Shown: one piece after another, positions 48,925 through 60,394 of the stretch
Numbering within the stretch: the stretch's first letter is position 1
Layout of the letters: the number at the start of each line of letters is the position of its first letter
Notes under the pieces: model-generated
The model's input: the letters and a program-made list of their open reading frames with translations, nothing else
Told to the model about the DNA's origin: nothing
Database searches by the model: none
Source: Panorpa germanica
Lineage: Eukaryota > Arthropoda > Insecta > Mecoptera > Panorpidae
Assembly (NCBI GenBank): GCA_963678705.1
Contig: OY783203.1
Coordinates: 41,478,347 to 41,542,346, forward strand
DNA: 64,000 nucleotides
Reading direction: 5' to 3'
Position numbers and translations under genes: made by a program

Positions 48925-49290
48925 GAGTGTGTTCTGAAAATGGGAAAAAGGAAGGAGAAGTTATTGCGAAGGAAGAGGGATAGCGGTGGTGGAGATAGAT
49001 AAAGGAAAGTGATTTAGAAGTACAACAAGAGGGCAGGAAAATGAGAATAGATGAAGCAAAATATAAGACTAGATATAATAATAGATTCAGTTATGAACGA
49101 AAAGGACGCCACAGTACCTAGAAAAACAAGGAGGTAAAGAAAAGAGAATGATCGCGAGGTATAGATTAGGGAATATAGAAAGAGGAAGTAGATACTGCAG
49201 TGCAGAGGAATGTATAATGTGTAGCAAGGATGTGAGCACATTAGAAGTAGATGTCAGGAGATGTTAGAAAATGAAGTAGACCAGATAAAG
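48925..49290 (+). pseudogene. LINE C-terminal fragment, R1/jockey type
   Basis: Broken plus-strand frames read DEAKYKTRYNNRF, then after a stop and a frame change MIARYRLGNIERGSRYC and CIMCSKDVSTLE. This order, with the ARxRLGN...RY block and a C..C pair, matches the end of R1/jockey-type LINE proteins and the fragment at 41398-41853. Stops interrupt it, so it is dead. Minus-strand frames here are shadows. Confidence 0.6.
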
Positions 49291-52138
49291 ATTTTAGAAA
49301 GCGAAAGAAAATAAGTGACAAGGGATGTAAAGTACAGTGTTACCAACAAGTGTTAAGAATGTAAAATCGTTTATTATGTAAAAAAAATAAAATGAAGTCA
49401 GTGAATGCCTAACGACACATATGTTATAAACACAATACAGAGTGTGTTGAAATTCATAATAAAATTTTGTAAAAGGGTAATAAGACGGTTTATATAAAAG
49501 TTGGAACTTTGTTTTTTGTATTATTGGTCTCATGTTACGGTGAAAGAAAGAATATATTTCTTTCGCGTAAGATCTTCTTTTTTTCAGCTCCAACGCGATG
49601 AGAACAGACAATTGTGACTAGATATAATTGATTTCTTTTTCGTGACAGGCTAATTTAGGGGAATTAGCGACTTAGAGGGAAACTTTTCGGGGTAGTTAGT
49701 AACCCTGTGCTGTATAGTAAATCCTCGCTAGTAAAAGATGTTGAAAAATCACGTCGCGCAAGTTTGTAAAATCGCATTAAGAACACACACATGCATACAC
49801 CCAGTATATTGCCAATAATATGGTATAATGGGGGACACCGTAAAACGTAATGCAACATAATATTACACGTACATCACAATTTTGCAATTCACATAATGAA
49901 ATTCTATAATATTATAGCTACATATTATAGCAATATAGCTAAAACAAATAGTATGTTAATATGGTACCAATGTATGCGCCAGTTTATATTATATTATAAA
50001 CTAAACCTTATTACATATGTTCCTAAGGTTTACTTTAGCATATATGAAATTATTGATCGATTCTATATTGAATTACATAAAATGTGCATTTGTTTGTTTG
50101 AAATGCATCCTCTGTTATCAGCATCAATATATTGTTTATGTATTATTCATGTTATTATGTGTACACTTTGAAAAAGATAAATGGATGCATCTCTAGACTG
50201 TAAACAATATCGTATTTTTGTAGAGATAACAATTATAATGTGAACTAAAATGTTATAAAATTATTTTTAAATTAGTCAGATATTAAAAATAAAAAGTGCT
50301 GTTTAAGAGGACGCGAAAGTTAGAGTCAAATATTTTTAAAATGAGCCTTTGATAGTTCTATGATATAAATAATATATTATGTGTAGAATTTCTATGCATA
50401 AGCCTTTTGGCACACATGAAATGTAATGCCTACTATATTGACTTTGGAAACACACAAACTACTACTACTACTACTACTACTACTATTAATGACAAAAGTC
50501 AGCATAAAGTTGGCTTGAAAATTAGAACTTGATCAGATAATTGATTCTTAAGTTATGCTGATTTAAAAAAGGATCGGGATAAACGTTATTCTAGTTTGAG
50601 TATATTATATGCCAGCTTCCATAATTCCGTAAAATTATACAGTTTTGTCATAACATTTTCTCTTCTTATTCTTCAGCAATGAGAAAATGCAAAAATAATG
50701 TAGGTTAAATGTTCTGGACAATCTCTTTAACTGTTCGCAGAAGTGCAAAAGTCGATAGCAGATGCTAGCTGATTTGACGCACGTCATTAGACTGTCAATA
50801 ACCATTTCTTGAACGTCTTCATAGCGGAAGTAATTGATTCTGATGCTGTGGGTAGTTACGTACGGCTAAAGGATCAATTTTGTGGTAAAACGACTGGAAA
50901 AAACATTAAAAATTCGCTTCTGAATACATAATATATATATACAAGTACATACAACTTATATTTATATAAGTTATATTTGAATATTTTCCAATACATGCGA
51001 AAAAATTTAGACAATGTAATACTCATGGTTATGTTAAACATACTATGGGATATACTGTAATTGAAGAATAAGAAAAGTAATTCGAAAAATTTGAGTTATT
51101 TTTGAGTTTTGAGAGCGTTTTTTAAGCACAAATAATTAATATTAAGTGGTTAGCCCACTTTGGCATTAGAAAAAAGTAGCATTTAAGAATAACATAAAAA
51201 GAGTTATTTTGTTGACATAACCTTAAAGTATATATATTTTCTTTTATTATCATTAAATATAGTACACATTTTTTAATATAAAAATTTATTGAATAGTGGT
51301 GGATATAAAAGCTGTTTCGTGGAACAAGTTTTCCGGGAGTAATTGCCGCTACCGCAGTTACTTTAATACAGTTATTTTAGTATTTCTTGTAATAACTATC
51401 GTTTGCACAGCATGGAGTTTTTTCTTTATTTTTTATTTTTCTTGTGGAAATTACGGTTGTTTGTAAAGTCATGTTGTTTTGAAAACTATGAGTTTAATCA
51501 ATCCAAATCACAAAAATCCTACAAGATAGGCAATTGTACATAGAAGATATGGTGTAATTTTTATTAAAATAGATTTAATGTGTCTCAAGATATCGTGACG
51601 ACAGTTTGAAGGAAAGAAGGTTCGAGATAAACACTAAAGAAGAAATATTACTGCAAAATAGGAGTATATAGATGTACTTCAAATTGCTATAGCTTAGCTA
51701 ATATTCGGAACAGTTTTAAAATATATGTCTTAAAAGTATTAATAATAGATCTAAGCAAAACAAAATTCGATTTTCTAAAAATCTTTCAATCAAGAATAGA
51801 TTAAATATTATCCAGCATCTAAGTCCAGAAATAATGAAATCACATTTAATGGAAAAATGGCAATAATTGATATCTTAAAATAAAAATGTTATATCACAAC
51901 CAGACAGTAATACGAGTATATTATTAAGATTTACAGATTATAGAAATATTGTATTATCATTTTGATAACACAAAATCAAACTGCAAGATTAAATTTTTGT
52001 TATTATCAAGAAACAATAGATTATGTAATAAGTGTAAAACCCACTTCTATTATGAAATAACAATATCTTTTTGAGGTAATAGGGTCAAGTAAAGATGTTC
52101 AGGAAAATGTCATCTGCAGCGATGCAATATATATAATA
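49291..52138. other. AT-rich stretch with a triplet repeat
   Basis: Nine ACT units lie at 50458-50484. Frames at 49294-50171 are AT-rich chance frames. Nothing else recognised. Confidence 0.5.
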
Positions 52139-52448
52139 CTAGCTGTCCCGGCCACGCGTTGCTGTGTCTAACGTTTTTGTCATATTACATTACATAGCGC
52201 CATCTATTGAATATTTACTCAATCTAGTCAACAGATGTCGCCATCTTTTAAAATCGTTTGGAGCTAACAGATAATTAATAGACAAATAATATGCAATAAG
52301 ATAATATTGCAATCATAAATTGAGATGTAAGCTATCCTATCTTTCCAGTTGGATCAAACTGCACACGGTGTACAAATTTGATTAAAATCGGTTAAGTAGT
52401 TTAGGAGTCCATCGCGGACGAACAACACGTAATTTATATATATTAAGA
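52139..52448 (-). mobile_element. Short non-autonomous Helitron-like element
   Basis: 310 bp on the minus strand, starting TCTTAATATATATAAATTAC and ending GGCCGGGACAGCTAG, with A before and T after. These are the Helitron hallmarks (TC start, CTRR end, A/T target). The interior includes gtccgcgatggactcctaaa and agatggcgctatg phrases. The ends match the element at 18032-18222 in wording. Confidence 0.7.
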
Positions 52449-54035
52449 TAATAATTCTAGGTAAGGATTTAGAATCGCTATCCATTTACTAGGTATACGT
52501 TCTATGAAACAACCCCTTTATCATAAAAAACTAATCTTTATTATAAAAAGATTCTAACAGTTTTCGACCCACCATGCATCAGGTAAAACAAATTATAAAA
52601 TTACCATCTGTACTGCCACACTTGTTAAAAAATTGTAAATCAACATTAAAATAAAATGACTCCCGTTACAGTAAAACTGTATCAAGGAATCCCATATATA
52701 TAAAACAAGGAACATATATGTGTGTTTTCTTTAAAATCCTATGAGGCAACAGGGTATTTTACATTATATTCTGCCTAACCGACTTGAAGTCGGTAAAACG
52801 TACAATCGTTTGTAAACTAGAAGGAAGTCACTATTTCGTTTACGTTGTCGGACATGGTACATATAACTGAGACTGGAAAAAATAAATAAAGTGTTCTCTC
52901 TTTAGTATATCAAAGACAAATGTTAAAAAATTCTTTTCACTTTTATTACTTCTTTTTCTATATTAAGGATGCCGATGTATTGATGTACAACTTCTTTCAC
53001 CTTCGTTGGAGTTGATTGCCGTGCAACGAAGTTTTCAACGAAAACGAAAAACGAGCCATGTCGAGCCGTGTTGCGTGACTCTATAGAATTTTTAACAATA
53101 GCATAATGAGAGATTTTATTGTGTCGTATTCTGAGGTATTGTGCACTTCTCTGCTCATGATGTCACCATCAAAAGCTTGCAACATAATTGCCCAGCGACC
53201 AAGAAACACAGTCGCTCAAAACGTGCTCAAAACTAATCTCAAATCAGTTTAATTTTGTTCGTGCCGTGTGTGTTCTCTCACTCGTATAGACGTGCGTCTC
53301 ACTAACAATAGAGTTGCATTCTCCAATCAGTCGACCTATGTGCGAACGGCCTAAAAGTGGTTTGAAAGACACATAATAAATACATCTGTTTATCTCAATT
53401 GGCGTGTCAGATTATTTTTTACCCCATTATATAACAGTTAAGGAAAAACGATCACATTTTTATTAAGTGCATTTTATTTATTATGTAATCATAACACATC
53501 AGGTTTATATCGCTCGTCAACCATTAATAAAACGGTTCGCGTAATATCTATAAATATAAAAGTTGAAACGAGTTGTGGGAACTCTCTTGAATCAATGACT
53601 CTATGAGAAGCGTGCCACTATAGTATACCGGTGCACTGTACAGGGGGCCGTAAGGGAGTCTAAGGGAGTGAGAAGATCGATGTTGGGAAATCACTACCCC
53701 GTCACATCCAATGAGTTCGTCCGTCTGGAGGTCTGAACTTCAGTAGTTAAGTATGTAGTCTTACTCTCACAGAGTGATAACCTAAATGATATAAAAAATC
53801 TGAGATGTTTTTATTATGATTTCTCTTTTTTCAGATAAAAATACAGTTAGTTGAAGGAAAATGTTTTATCGTTTATTATGTAAATAAAAAGTTAAAGTTA
53901 TTTAGCTGAGACTTTTTTAATAAATATATGTTCGAGTTTCTTATTGATATTGTATTTAATGTTTTAAATACATGTACCAACATGAAAACGAGAGGGAAAG
54001 GTTATTTTTAATTAACTAAATTTAATTAGTGCATG
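52449..54035. other. AT-rich stretch, no gene seen
   Basis: A small hairpin (ACCGACTT/AAGTCGGT) lies at 52778-52794. A cctatgtgcgaacggcc phrase at 53334 resembles a transposon end without a partner. Confidence 0.4.
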
Positions 54036-54182
54036 TGATGACAACCTCCTACTATATTTGTAATTATTGCGGTGTCAATATCAATTAATCATAATCAATT
54101 ATGATCGCTAATCGTGGATCGAACTCGAAGACACAGCATTCTAGTATTAAGCATCAATGCAATCACCTACTGTGTCGTCGTC
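54036..54182 (-). repeat. tRNA-headed SINE copy, internally deleted
   Basis: Head on the minus strand: cgacgacacagtaggtgatt, agaatgctgtgtcttcgagt, B box gagttcgatccacg. The tail part retains only atagtaggaggttgtcatca. Confidence 0.75.
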
Positions 54183-54420
54183 TTTTCAATAGAATAGGTA
54201 AAAAATTTATATAAATATATATATATATATACTCATTTATAAGATTATGATATTATTAAATAATATTATTATTCATAAGTTGTCAGTAACTTTTATGAAA
54301 CGGTGCTTCCGGTTTGATAATGAATTACGTACACATAAATTGCTGACGATAAAATGCGGAAAATATAAACGAGGAACGCATTATAGTATAAATGGATTTC
54401 ATAATGGTACCTGATCCATA

Positions 54421-55180
54421 GTGTCTTTCAATAGAGAGATTTGTTGTTCATTGTTTATTAGTGTAAGGCAAATCACCATAGAAGGTGATAGCGTTCAACA
54501 ATGTGTGCAAATCATCCAAGTCACTGCTCCGTTCGAGAAACGTTCCTCAAGAAAATCATCTTTAGCCACGACTAGATTCCGGGCAATACCAATCCGCACG
54601 AGATACACCAGCACCAAATGCATCCCGAGAAAGTTACTGTTTGGTGTGGATTTTGGTCTGGCCTAATCATCAGTCCGTACTTCTTCCAAGATGAAACTGG
54701 CATTGCCATAACCATCAACGGCGAGTGCTATAGATCGATGATAAGCCATTTCTTGTGGCCTGAACTGGATGATATGAATAGCGATAACATATGGTTCCAA
54801 TAGGATGGCGCTACGTGGCACACAGCACATGCGATGATGGACATTCTGCACCAGTGATTTGTGGGCATGCTTACGATCTTGTCACCGAGATCATGCGATT
54901 TACCGCCTTTAGACTTATTTATTTAGGCTTCTTAAATCGCAGGCCTATGCGAATAAATTGTAAACAATTATCGTCCTCGAAGTCAATATAACAAACGCCA
55001 TCCAGCAAATTTAATGAAAATTTGACCAAGCAAAACCACGGCGGACATTTGAACAATATTATATTCCACACTTAATGCCATAAAATATACTTTCAAATAA
55101 ATAAAAAAATTAGTGGATATTTCACACACAACTTGTTTTATCTACATTTTAAAATGGAGCGTTCTTATTTAAAGACCCTT
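54421..55180 (+). pseudogene. Dead Tc1/mariner-type transposon with transposase remnants
   Basis: 760 bp flanked by TA (54419-54420 and 55181-55182). The left end gtgtctttcaatagagag and the reversed right end aaagggtctttaaataagaa are decayed inverted repeats. The frames encode parts of a DDE/D transposase of the IS630-Tc1-mariner group, which cuts and pastes the element at TA sites: HPEKVTVWCGFWSG, FFQDETG, then WFQ followed by a TAG stop and DGATWHTA (the second catalytic aspartate region), then DLPPLDLF (third acidic site) and a C-terminal IPHLMP. Frame changes and the stop make it inactive. The N-terminal DNA-binding domain is largely gone. The element ends match the MITEs at 39417 and 45406. 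Confidence 0.75.
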
Positions 55181-55182
55181 TA

Positions 55183-56284
55183 AGTACATATCGCAGAACG
55201 GTAAGACAATGAAGACTTATACTTGCTGAAAAGTATTCTGCCAACAAAATTAATACAAATACTCGTACATATAATGTAAATAAATATTTATGCAAACGTT
55301 TTGTAACAAAATCGTTTTTATTTTTACCATATGTTAAAGTTACATATTTGACCAAGATACTCATGTGTATAAAATTATAGATGTATGAACGAGCAATGAG
55401 TGAAGTGAGAATCCATAGCGACTGCAACCGATTTCGCTTATCAACGTTTGAGTAATGATAGTGCATATCAAAATTACTCATAGCAAAATTAGATAAACAT
55501 TTTTAAATAGAATATATATTTCTATGTATATATACTCGTTTTTATACATTAGCAACAATGTATTATGTTTGTAATATCTAACTTCTGTTATATTGCTAAT
55601 ATATCATTCGAAACACATTCTGATATACATTTAAAATTAAAAATATTATACTAAATTGTCTCGTAAAATAAAAAATAGAAATGACAAAGAAGAATGGAAC
55701 TTGCAAGTATATTTAATATTCAAACAAATAAATTAAAGAATGTCGTAAAAATATTGCGCAATTAATTTATTTTCTCACTGTGTCTCACTAGAAATTTCTG
55801 GACATTGGTTTGTGAGTTACAAACAACAATATTTGTAGCCTAATTTCTTGGTAGGTGGATGAAACTAGAGATGTATCGTTCGTAAACAAATGAGTCAGAC
55901 ACCAAAGTACGTATGTACATAAGTGAATGAATTGGTTTGTTCACAAACAGAGAACGATCAAATACCAATTCCTAACCCCGGGTCCATATGTGCGTGTTCG
56001 CTTACTCGTGCTCTTTGGCGATAGTTCGTAGTCGTGTGGACTTGTATGAACATATTAATAACTGCACATATTTCTAAAGCATGAAACATAGCCAATAAAA
56101 ATATTGGTATGCTTTCATACGTGCTATTTACCAAAACCAGAACGAAAATGTAACAAATACCGAATGTTTGCATTGTCAACGCTAAGTAGGTGTACACACA
56201 TATGTGTGAACCCGAGTATACTTACTATCTCTGCCCTGCATAATAAAGAAATTTCATTAACAGTTACCATTGACAATTTTGCAA
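55183..56284. other. AT-rich stretch, no feature seen
   Basis: Overlapping plus and minus frames at 55958-56394 cancel each other. No recognisable gene. Confidence 0.45.
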
Positions 56285-56376
56285 TTAGGGACCTTTCATT
56301 AATTACGTCAAACGTAAAGGGGGAAGGGAGTACACAAATTACGACAAGAGGGAGGGGGGTCACAATCTTTGTAAGT
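56285..56376. mobile_element. MITE, TTAGG-CATYCATTAATTACGTCA family, left end only
   Basis: TTAGGGACCTTTCATTAATT followed by acgtcaaacgtaaaggggga and a gagggaggggggtcaca block. It breaks off where a SINE begins. Confidence 0.6.
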
Positions 56377-56382
56377 TCAATT

Positions 56383-56495
56383 AATTTAACTTAATCACAA
56401 CCAATCCCAGAAAATATAACTCTGGTTCAGGAATCGAAGCCGAAGACACAGCAGTCACCGTCAAGCATGAATGCTTTCACCCACTGTGTCGTCAC
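56383..56495 (-). repeat. tRNA-headed SINE copy, head and core
   Basis: On the minus strand: gacgacacagtgggtgaaag, acggtgactgctgtgtcttc, B box ggcttcgattcctgaacc, and the core gagttatattttctgggatt. The tail is absent; a broken MITE adjoins. Confidence 0.8.
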
Positions 56496-57554
56496 TGCTT
56501 ATTTAGTATGTTGAAATAAACAAGAAAAACAAAAAAAGCAACCTAATTAGTTATTATGAGGCCAAATTCTAATTGTACTGGACTAATATTAAATTATTCA
56601 GTCCAATTCGAAAACAGCAGACGTTTGTTTGTCCTGTTGCCTTCAGTTCGATCACTTGTTGTTTAGTTGCTATGCCAACCAACCATCAGTGACTGTTTTT
56701 TAATTGGGTGACTTCATATATTAATTTGCTGGATACAAGTTAATTTTACCATTTGTTTTAAAAGAATTGCTTTGTTCTTTAGTGTTTCTTTTAAATTATA
56801 CTATTAAAGCAATTCATTCATTATTTGTATTTTTCATAATTAATCAGGTCGTACTTTTTTAGATCAAAAACAGTAATTCTAAATCTGTTCTTCAAACAGA
56901 AGAATGGGGTCTAGTCCTAAGAATTGTGAAACCAAATAATAAACTAAAGTTAATATATTTTAAAACATTTCTGAAGCATATTTTAGAACCAGGTCTTGAC
57001 AAAAATTCAAATCCCAGTATATTATTTCTCATTCATCTTAATAATATTTAATAACCGGTTCTTAATTATAAAACGCACTTGTCTATTCAATTTGTATTAA
57101 AATGAAGAACATTTTTAACAGTGTAGGTACAAGTAAATATTTAAGTAATATAAACAATTTCTCATTCAAATCTTTAAATTTTCTTATAAAATCAGACAAG
57201 TAATTAAATAACAAGTACAGTAAATATTTTTCTTTATTTAAGATAAAAATAATTACATATTTATTTTGAAAATATTTATCAATGTACCAATTATGATCAG
57301 TTTGTTTATGTTGCATTGGGTATTTTTAAATCTTATAACAACATTATCCTGACACAGATAACAGAAATATTTTAAGAAGTGTATAGCAGTACTGGTACAC
57401 TCAGTATTTAGATGCAGATAACATCTGATTTCATAATAAAAATCAATTTATAACGATAAACGTTGGAGTTGGACAACAACAAGTTCGGATAACGGAACCA
57501 AATGTTATCATTGGTTTGTTAGAGTTACAAATAATGGCCAATAATACTCGACAA
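56496..57554. other. AT-rich stretch, no feature seen
   Basis: No gene or repeat end recognised. Confidence 0.5.
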
Positions 57555-57764
57555 GTCACTGCTGTGTCTTCGGATTCGATCACCGGATCAGCGCTATATT
57601 TACTGGGTTTTGTTGTTATCAAAGTTAAATTGATTAAGAACTTACATAATCATAAAAACTTATTAGGCACCGGTGTAACTCACATGTATGAGCTACATGA
57701 GTTGAAAGACGTCAGTGATAGGACTCAGCATCGGAAATAGTCAAAGTTAAATAAATAAAAAAAT
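57555..57764 (+). repeat. tRNA-headed SINE copy, 5' truncated
   Basis: From tcactgctgtgtcttcgg and the B box attcgatcaccgg through cagcgctatatttactgggt, gttatcaaagttaaattgat, cataatcataaaaacttatt and agcatcggaaatagtcaaag, then an A-rich tail. The overlapping 74-codon frame is not a gene. A large hairpin starts 9 bp downstream. Confidence 0.85.
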
Positions 57765-57772
57765 GATTCATA

Positions 57773-57980
57773 GCCCAGTCATTATAGTAAGTTCACCTCG
57801 GAATTCGAGATACCCAGCTGTAAGTCTGTAAATACTTGTATATTGACACCCTAAAGGGTGTATAAACCATATGTAGGTTTTGAGACAACTTTAGGGTGTC
57901 AATATACAAGTATTTACAGACTTACAGCTGGGTATCTCGAATTCCGAGATTCTTACCTAATTTAAGCTTAATGACTGGGC
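57773..57980. repeat. Foldback element with a perfect 60-bp stem
   Basis: 57797-57856 is the exact reverse complement of 57889-57948, leaving a 32-nt loop. Outside it, GTAAG (57787-57791) pairs with CTTAC (57952-57956), and GCCCAGTCATTA (57773-57784) pairs with TAATGACTGGGC (57969-57980). Apart from loop and bulges the 208 bp is one long inverted repeat. It has no coding frame. It is either a very young foldback MITE or the template of a hairpin RNA that could yield small interfering RNAs. No clear target duplication was seen. Confidence 0.9.
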
Positions 57981-58051
57981 CATCATTATACATTCTTGCT
58001 AAGGCGAATGGTTAGAACAAAAAACTAACCATCGTAATACGAGTATATATA

Positions 58052-58301
58052 TTTTTTAATTTAATTTATTTAACGTCGGCCTATTTTCGAAGCTAAGTCC
58101 TATCACCGACAATCTGTTAATATGTTAGCAGTATTTATGGTGTCGCAGTTCCATATATGTGTACACCACCGCTGCCTTATAAGTTTACGATTATGTACAT
58201 AATCAATTTAATTTTATAACAACCAAACCCAAAAAATATAAATAGTTAAGACACAGTAGTCTGTCGTAAAGTATCAATGCTCTCGGTTATTGTGTCGTCG
58301 A
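58052..58301 (-). repeat. tRNA-headed SINE copy, near full length
   Basis: Complete on the minus strand except for a gap at the B box: cgacgacacaataaccgaga, cgacagactactgtgtctta, aaaccttgggtttggttgtt-like core, aaggcagcggtggtgtacac, and the tail ttcgaaaataggccgacgtt. Confidence 0.8.
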
Positions 58302-59161
58302 AATACGAGTATAATACTTAATGAAATACACAGCTCAACTGTTAGTAGTAAATGATGTATCACACACACACACACTTGTATGCTTCTCTATTGTATAAAA
58401 GATATGGCAAATCTTCGGACGTGTCGTACCATGCATTGGAATTTTATATAACGTTGTATCCCTTTAATATACAAACAGACAAAATGTCCTTTTTAGTTGT
58501 TAATAGAATATAAGGAGTTATTAAGAAAAAATTCGACATTTGAAATTCTGGTAGCCAACTTTATCAATATATATGTACATAGTACATTTTTATAGAAATT
58601 AAATCATGGTCCACAAGCCTATTAATAAAGGCCGTTATAGCGAAAAGCTATATCAGTATAAAGAGCAGCCGTATAGCGAGGTATAGGTATACTCTTAAAA
58701 TAATAATAATAAAATTATAAATACACAAAGTTAGAAACGTCTTAAATAAATGATTACATTTTCCAGTACCAAGAATCCATATTTGATTATGTTAAGATAG
58801 CAAAAATCATAAAAAAAAGTTTTATTAGTTTTTCTTGAGATATTAACTATTAAAAAACACCTACAAAATGATTGCTCGACCTTGGATGTGTTTACATAAT
58901 GCTGTACGAGTAAATTGTACATCTGGTCATCTGCTGTCTGACTCAAAACAAAATTAATTACATAATTAGTTTGAAATATATTTGTTTTTTAAATTATTGT
59001 TGTTTACTATAGAAATTGAAATATAATTCAGTTAGCTACATTACACGCCTATCCTTCTATTTAATACTGGTACAAAATACAATCAACAGCATTCACAAGC
59101 AATTTTAGCCCATGTAATCTGCATTATTCTAATATCTAATCAGGTCGCATTACATTTATGA
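58302..59161. other. AT-rich stretch with a CA repeat
   Basis: About seven CA units lie at 58361-58375. Part of this stretch (58430-58620) resembles 45215-45400 (aaggagttattaa, catttga.attctgg/agtag), so it may be another old repeat. Confidence 0.45.
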
Positions 59162-59716
59162 TACAGGGTGTCTAAAAACTAATCAATACTTAAAGTAAAA
59201 ATAGAATCTACGGAATATCTCCGAAGTAAAGGCAAAAGAAAAAGGTGTCTAGCGTTTAAAAACAGCAGGTCCGAATGAAATGAAATCTTTGTTTATTGCT
59301 AGTTTTCCTGGAGTATTATACCATTTTGGAATCTTGAATAGTTGCGTCAATTTTTGAAAAAACTTGCCATAGTAGTGTTCATACTTTTTTTTATACCACG
59401 ATGAGTTAAAGTGGACTGAAAGTAAAAAATGTTTAAACATTTTAGAGGAAAAAATAATTTGGATTGATTTTTGCGTAAAAACTACAGGCATTCTGGGATT
59501 TTTAATGGTTGTGGTGGATAACAGTACTACTTAGGTTACCGATATAAAAAAAAAATCACAATTGTGGTCATGGTAGTTAAAAAACATCTTAAAGGGTTTC
59601 AATTTTCGAAAGATTTTAATTTTTTTTTGTAATGAGATACACTTTTTTATCTCGTGTAGTCATGAGCAGATCCACCCTCTAGTGCCCGCTTATCGTTAAA
59701 TTTTGGGACACGTATA
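59162..59716. mobile_element. Possible transposon with TACAGGGTGTC-type ends
   Basis: Left end tacagggtgtctaaaaacta and, reversed from the right, tatacgtgtcccaaaattta. TA is at both borders. Inside there are T-rich and gtaatgagatacacttttt phrases, but no transposase. The 80-codon minus-strand frame at 59249-59491 has no recognised motif. Confidence 0.4.
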
Positions 59717-60059
59717 CATATATTCAAAATATCTAGAAGTATTGCTGATTACACAGTCATTAAAGTAAATACTTAAAACATTGAAAATTTATATGTTTTA
59801 CTTATATATGACATTCTATGAACTTACAGTAAATTTAGCGAGTCCCTGTTCCACAATAATCTTATTTTGCGAAACGTTGATACTATTTATTCATGTACGT
59901 TGTACAGTGTTTATATGCAGAGTAATCAAAAAATATATATAAAGACTGCTGTGTTGTCGCAAGTCGAAACATGATCAACAAAACAATAAAATCATTTTTG
60001 ACTCACAGTTCTCATCCGCACGCTGACTGTTTCACACATGATAGCATTACCATACCTGC

Positions 60060-60166
60060 GTTCACATGCCGCGATTTACACGCGTTCGACACAGTGCAAG
60101 CGAAAGCGTTGCGTGCTCATACTGTGTGGTCCTACTCAAATCGCGAGTAAATTGCGCCATGTGAAC
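60060..60166. mobile_element. Compact palindromic element, 25-bp inverted ends
   Basis: GTTCACATGCCGCGATTTAC and five more bases at the left match the reverse complement of the right end at 22 of 25 positions. Within, ACACAGT/ACTGTGT and GCAAGC/GCGTTGC give further pairing. At 107 bp it is a very small MITE or a regulatory palindrome. It is GC-richer than its surroundings. Confidence 0.55.
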
Positions 60167-60394
60167 TTGAGTTAAACTTGTCGAGTAAATACATACAAAT
60201 GAATTACATCATCGATCTCTAAGCAAAACAGTCCACGACCTTTCAAATAGTAATTATGTCAATTAAAAAAGAATCGCGAATATTTCTCTTTTGTTATGCA
60301 TATGTTACCACATATTGTAAAGATTATTTAGAGGGGTAACCAGTGATACCAGAGTGTGAATTCTTTTAAATATTAGCATAGAGCAAGTGAGTTT

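Noticed and set aside
50458..50484. CRISPR-like or regulatory array
   Set aside because: It is a plain (ACT)9 microsatellite. No CRISPR array or other spaced repeat is present in the window.
56104..56394. 96-codon plus-strand gene
   Set aside because: Its second half runs through the MITE left end at 56285-56376, and the minus strand is equally open.
57516..57740. 74-codon plus-strand gene
   Set aside because: Most of it is the SINE copy at 57555-57764.
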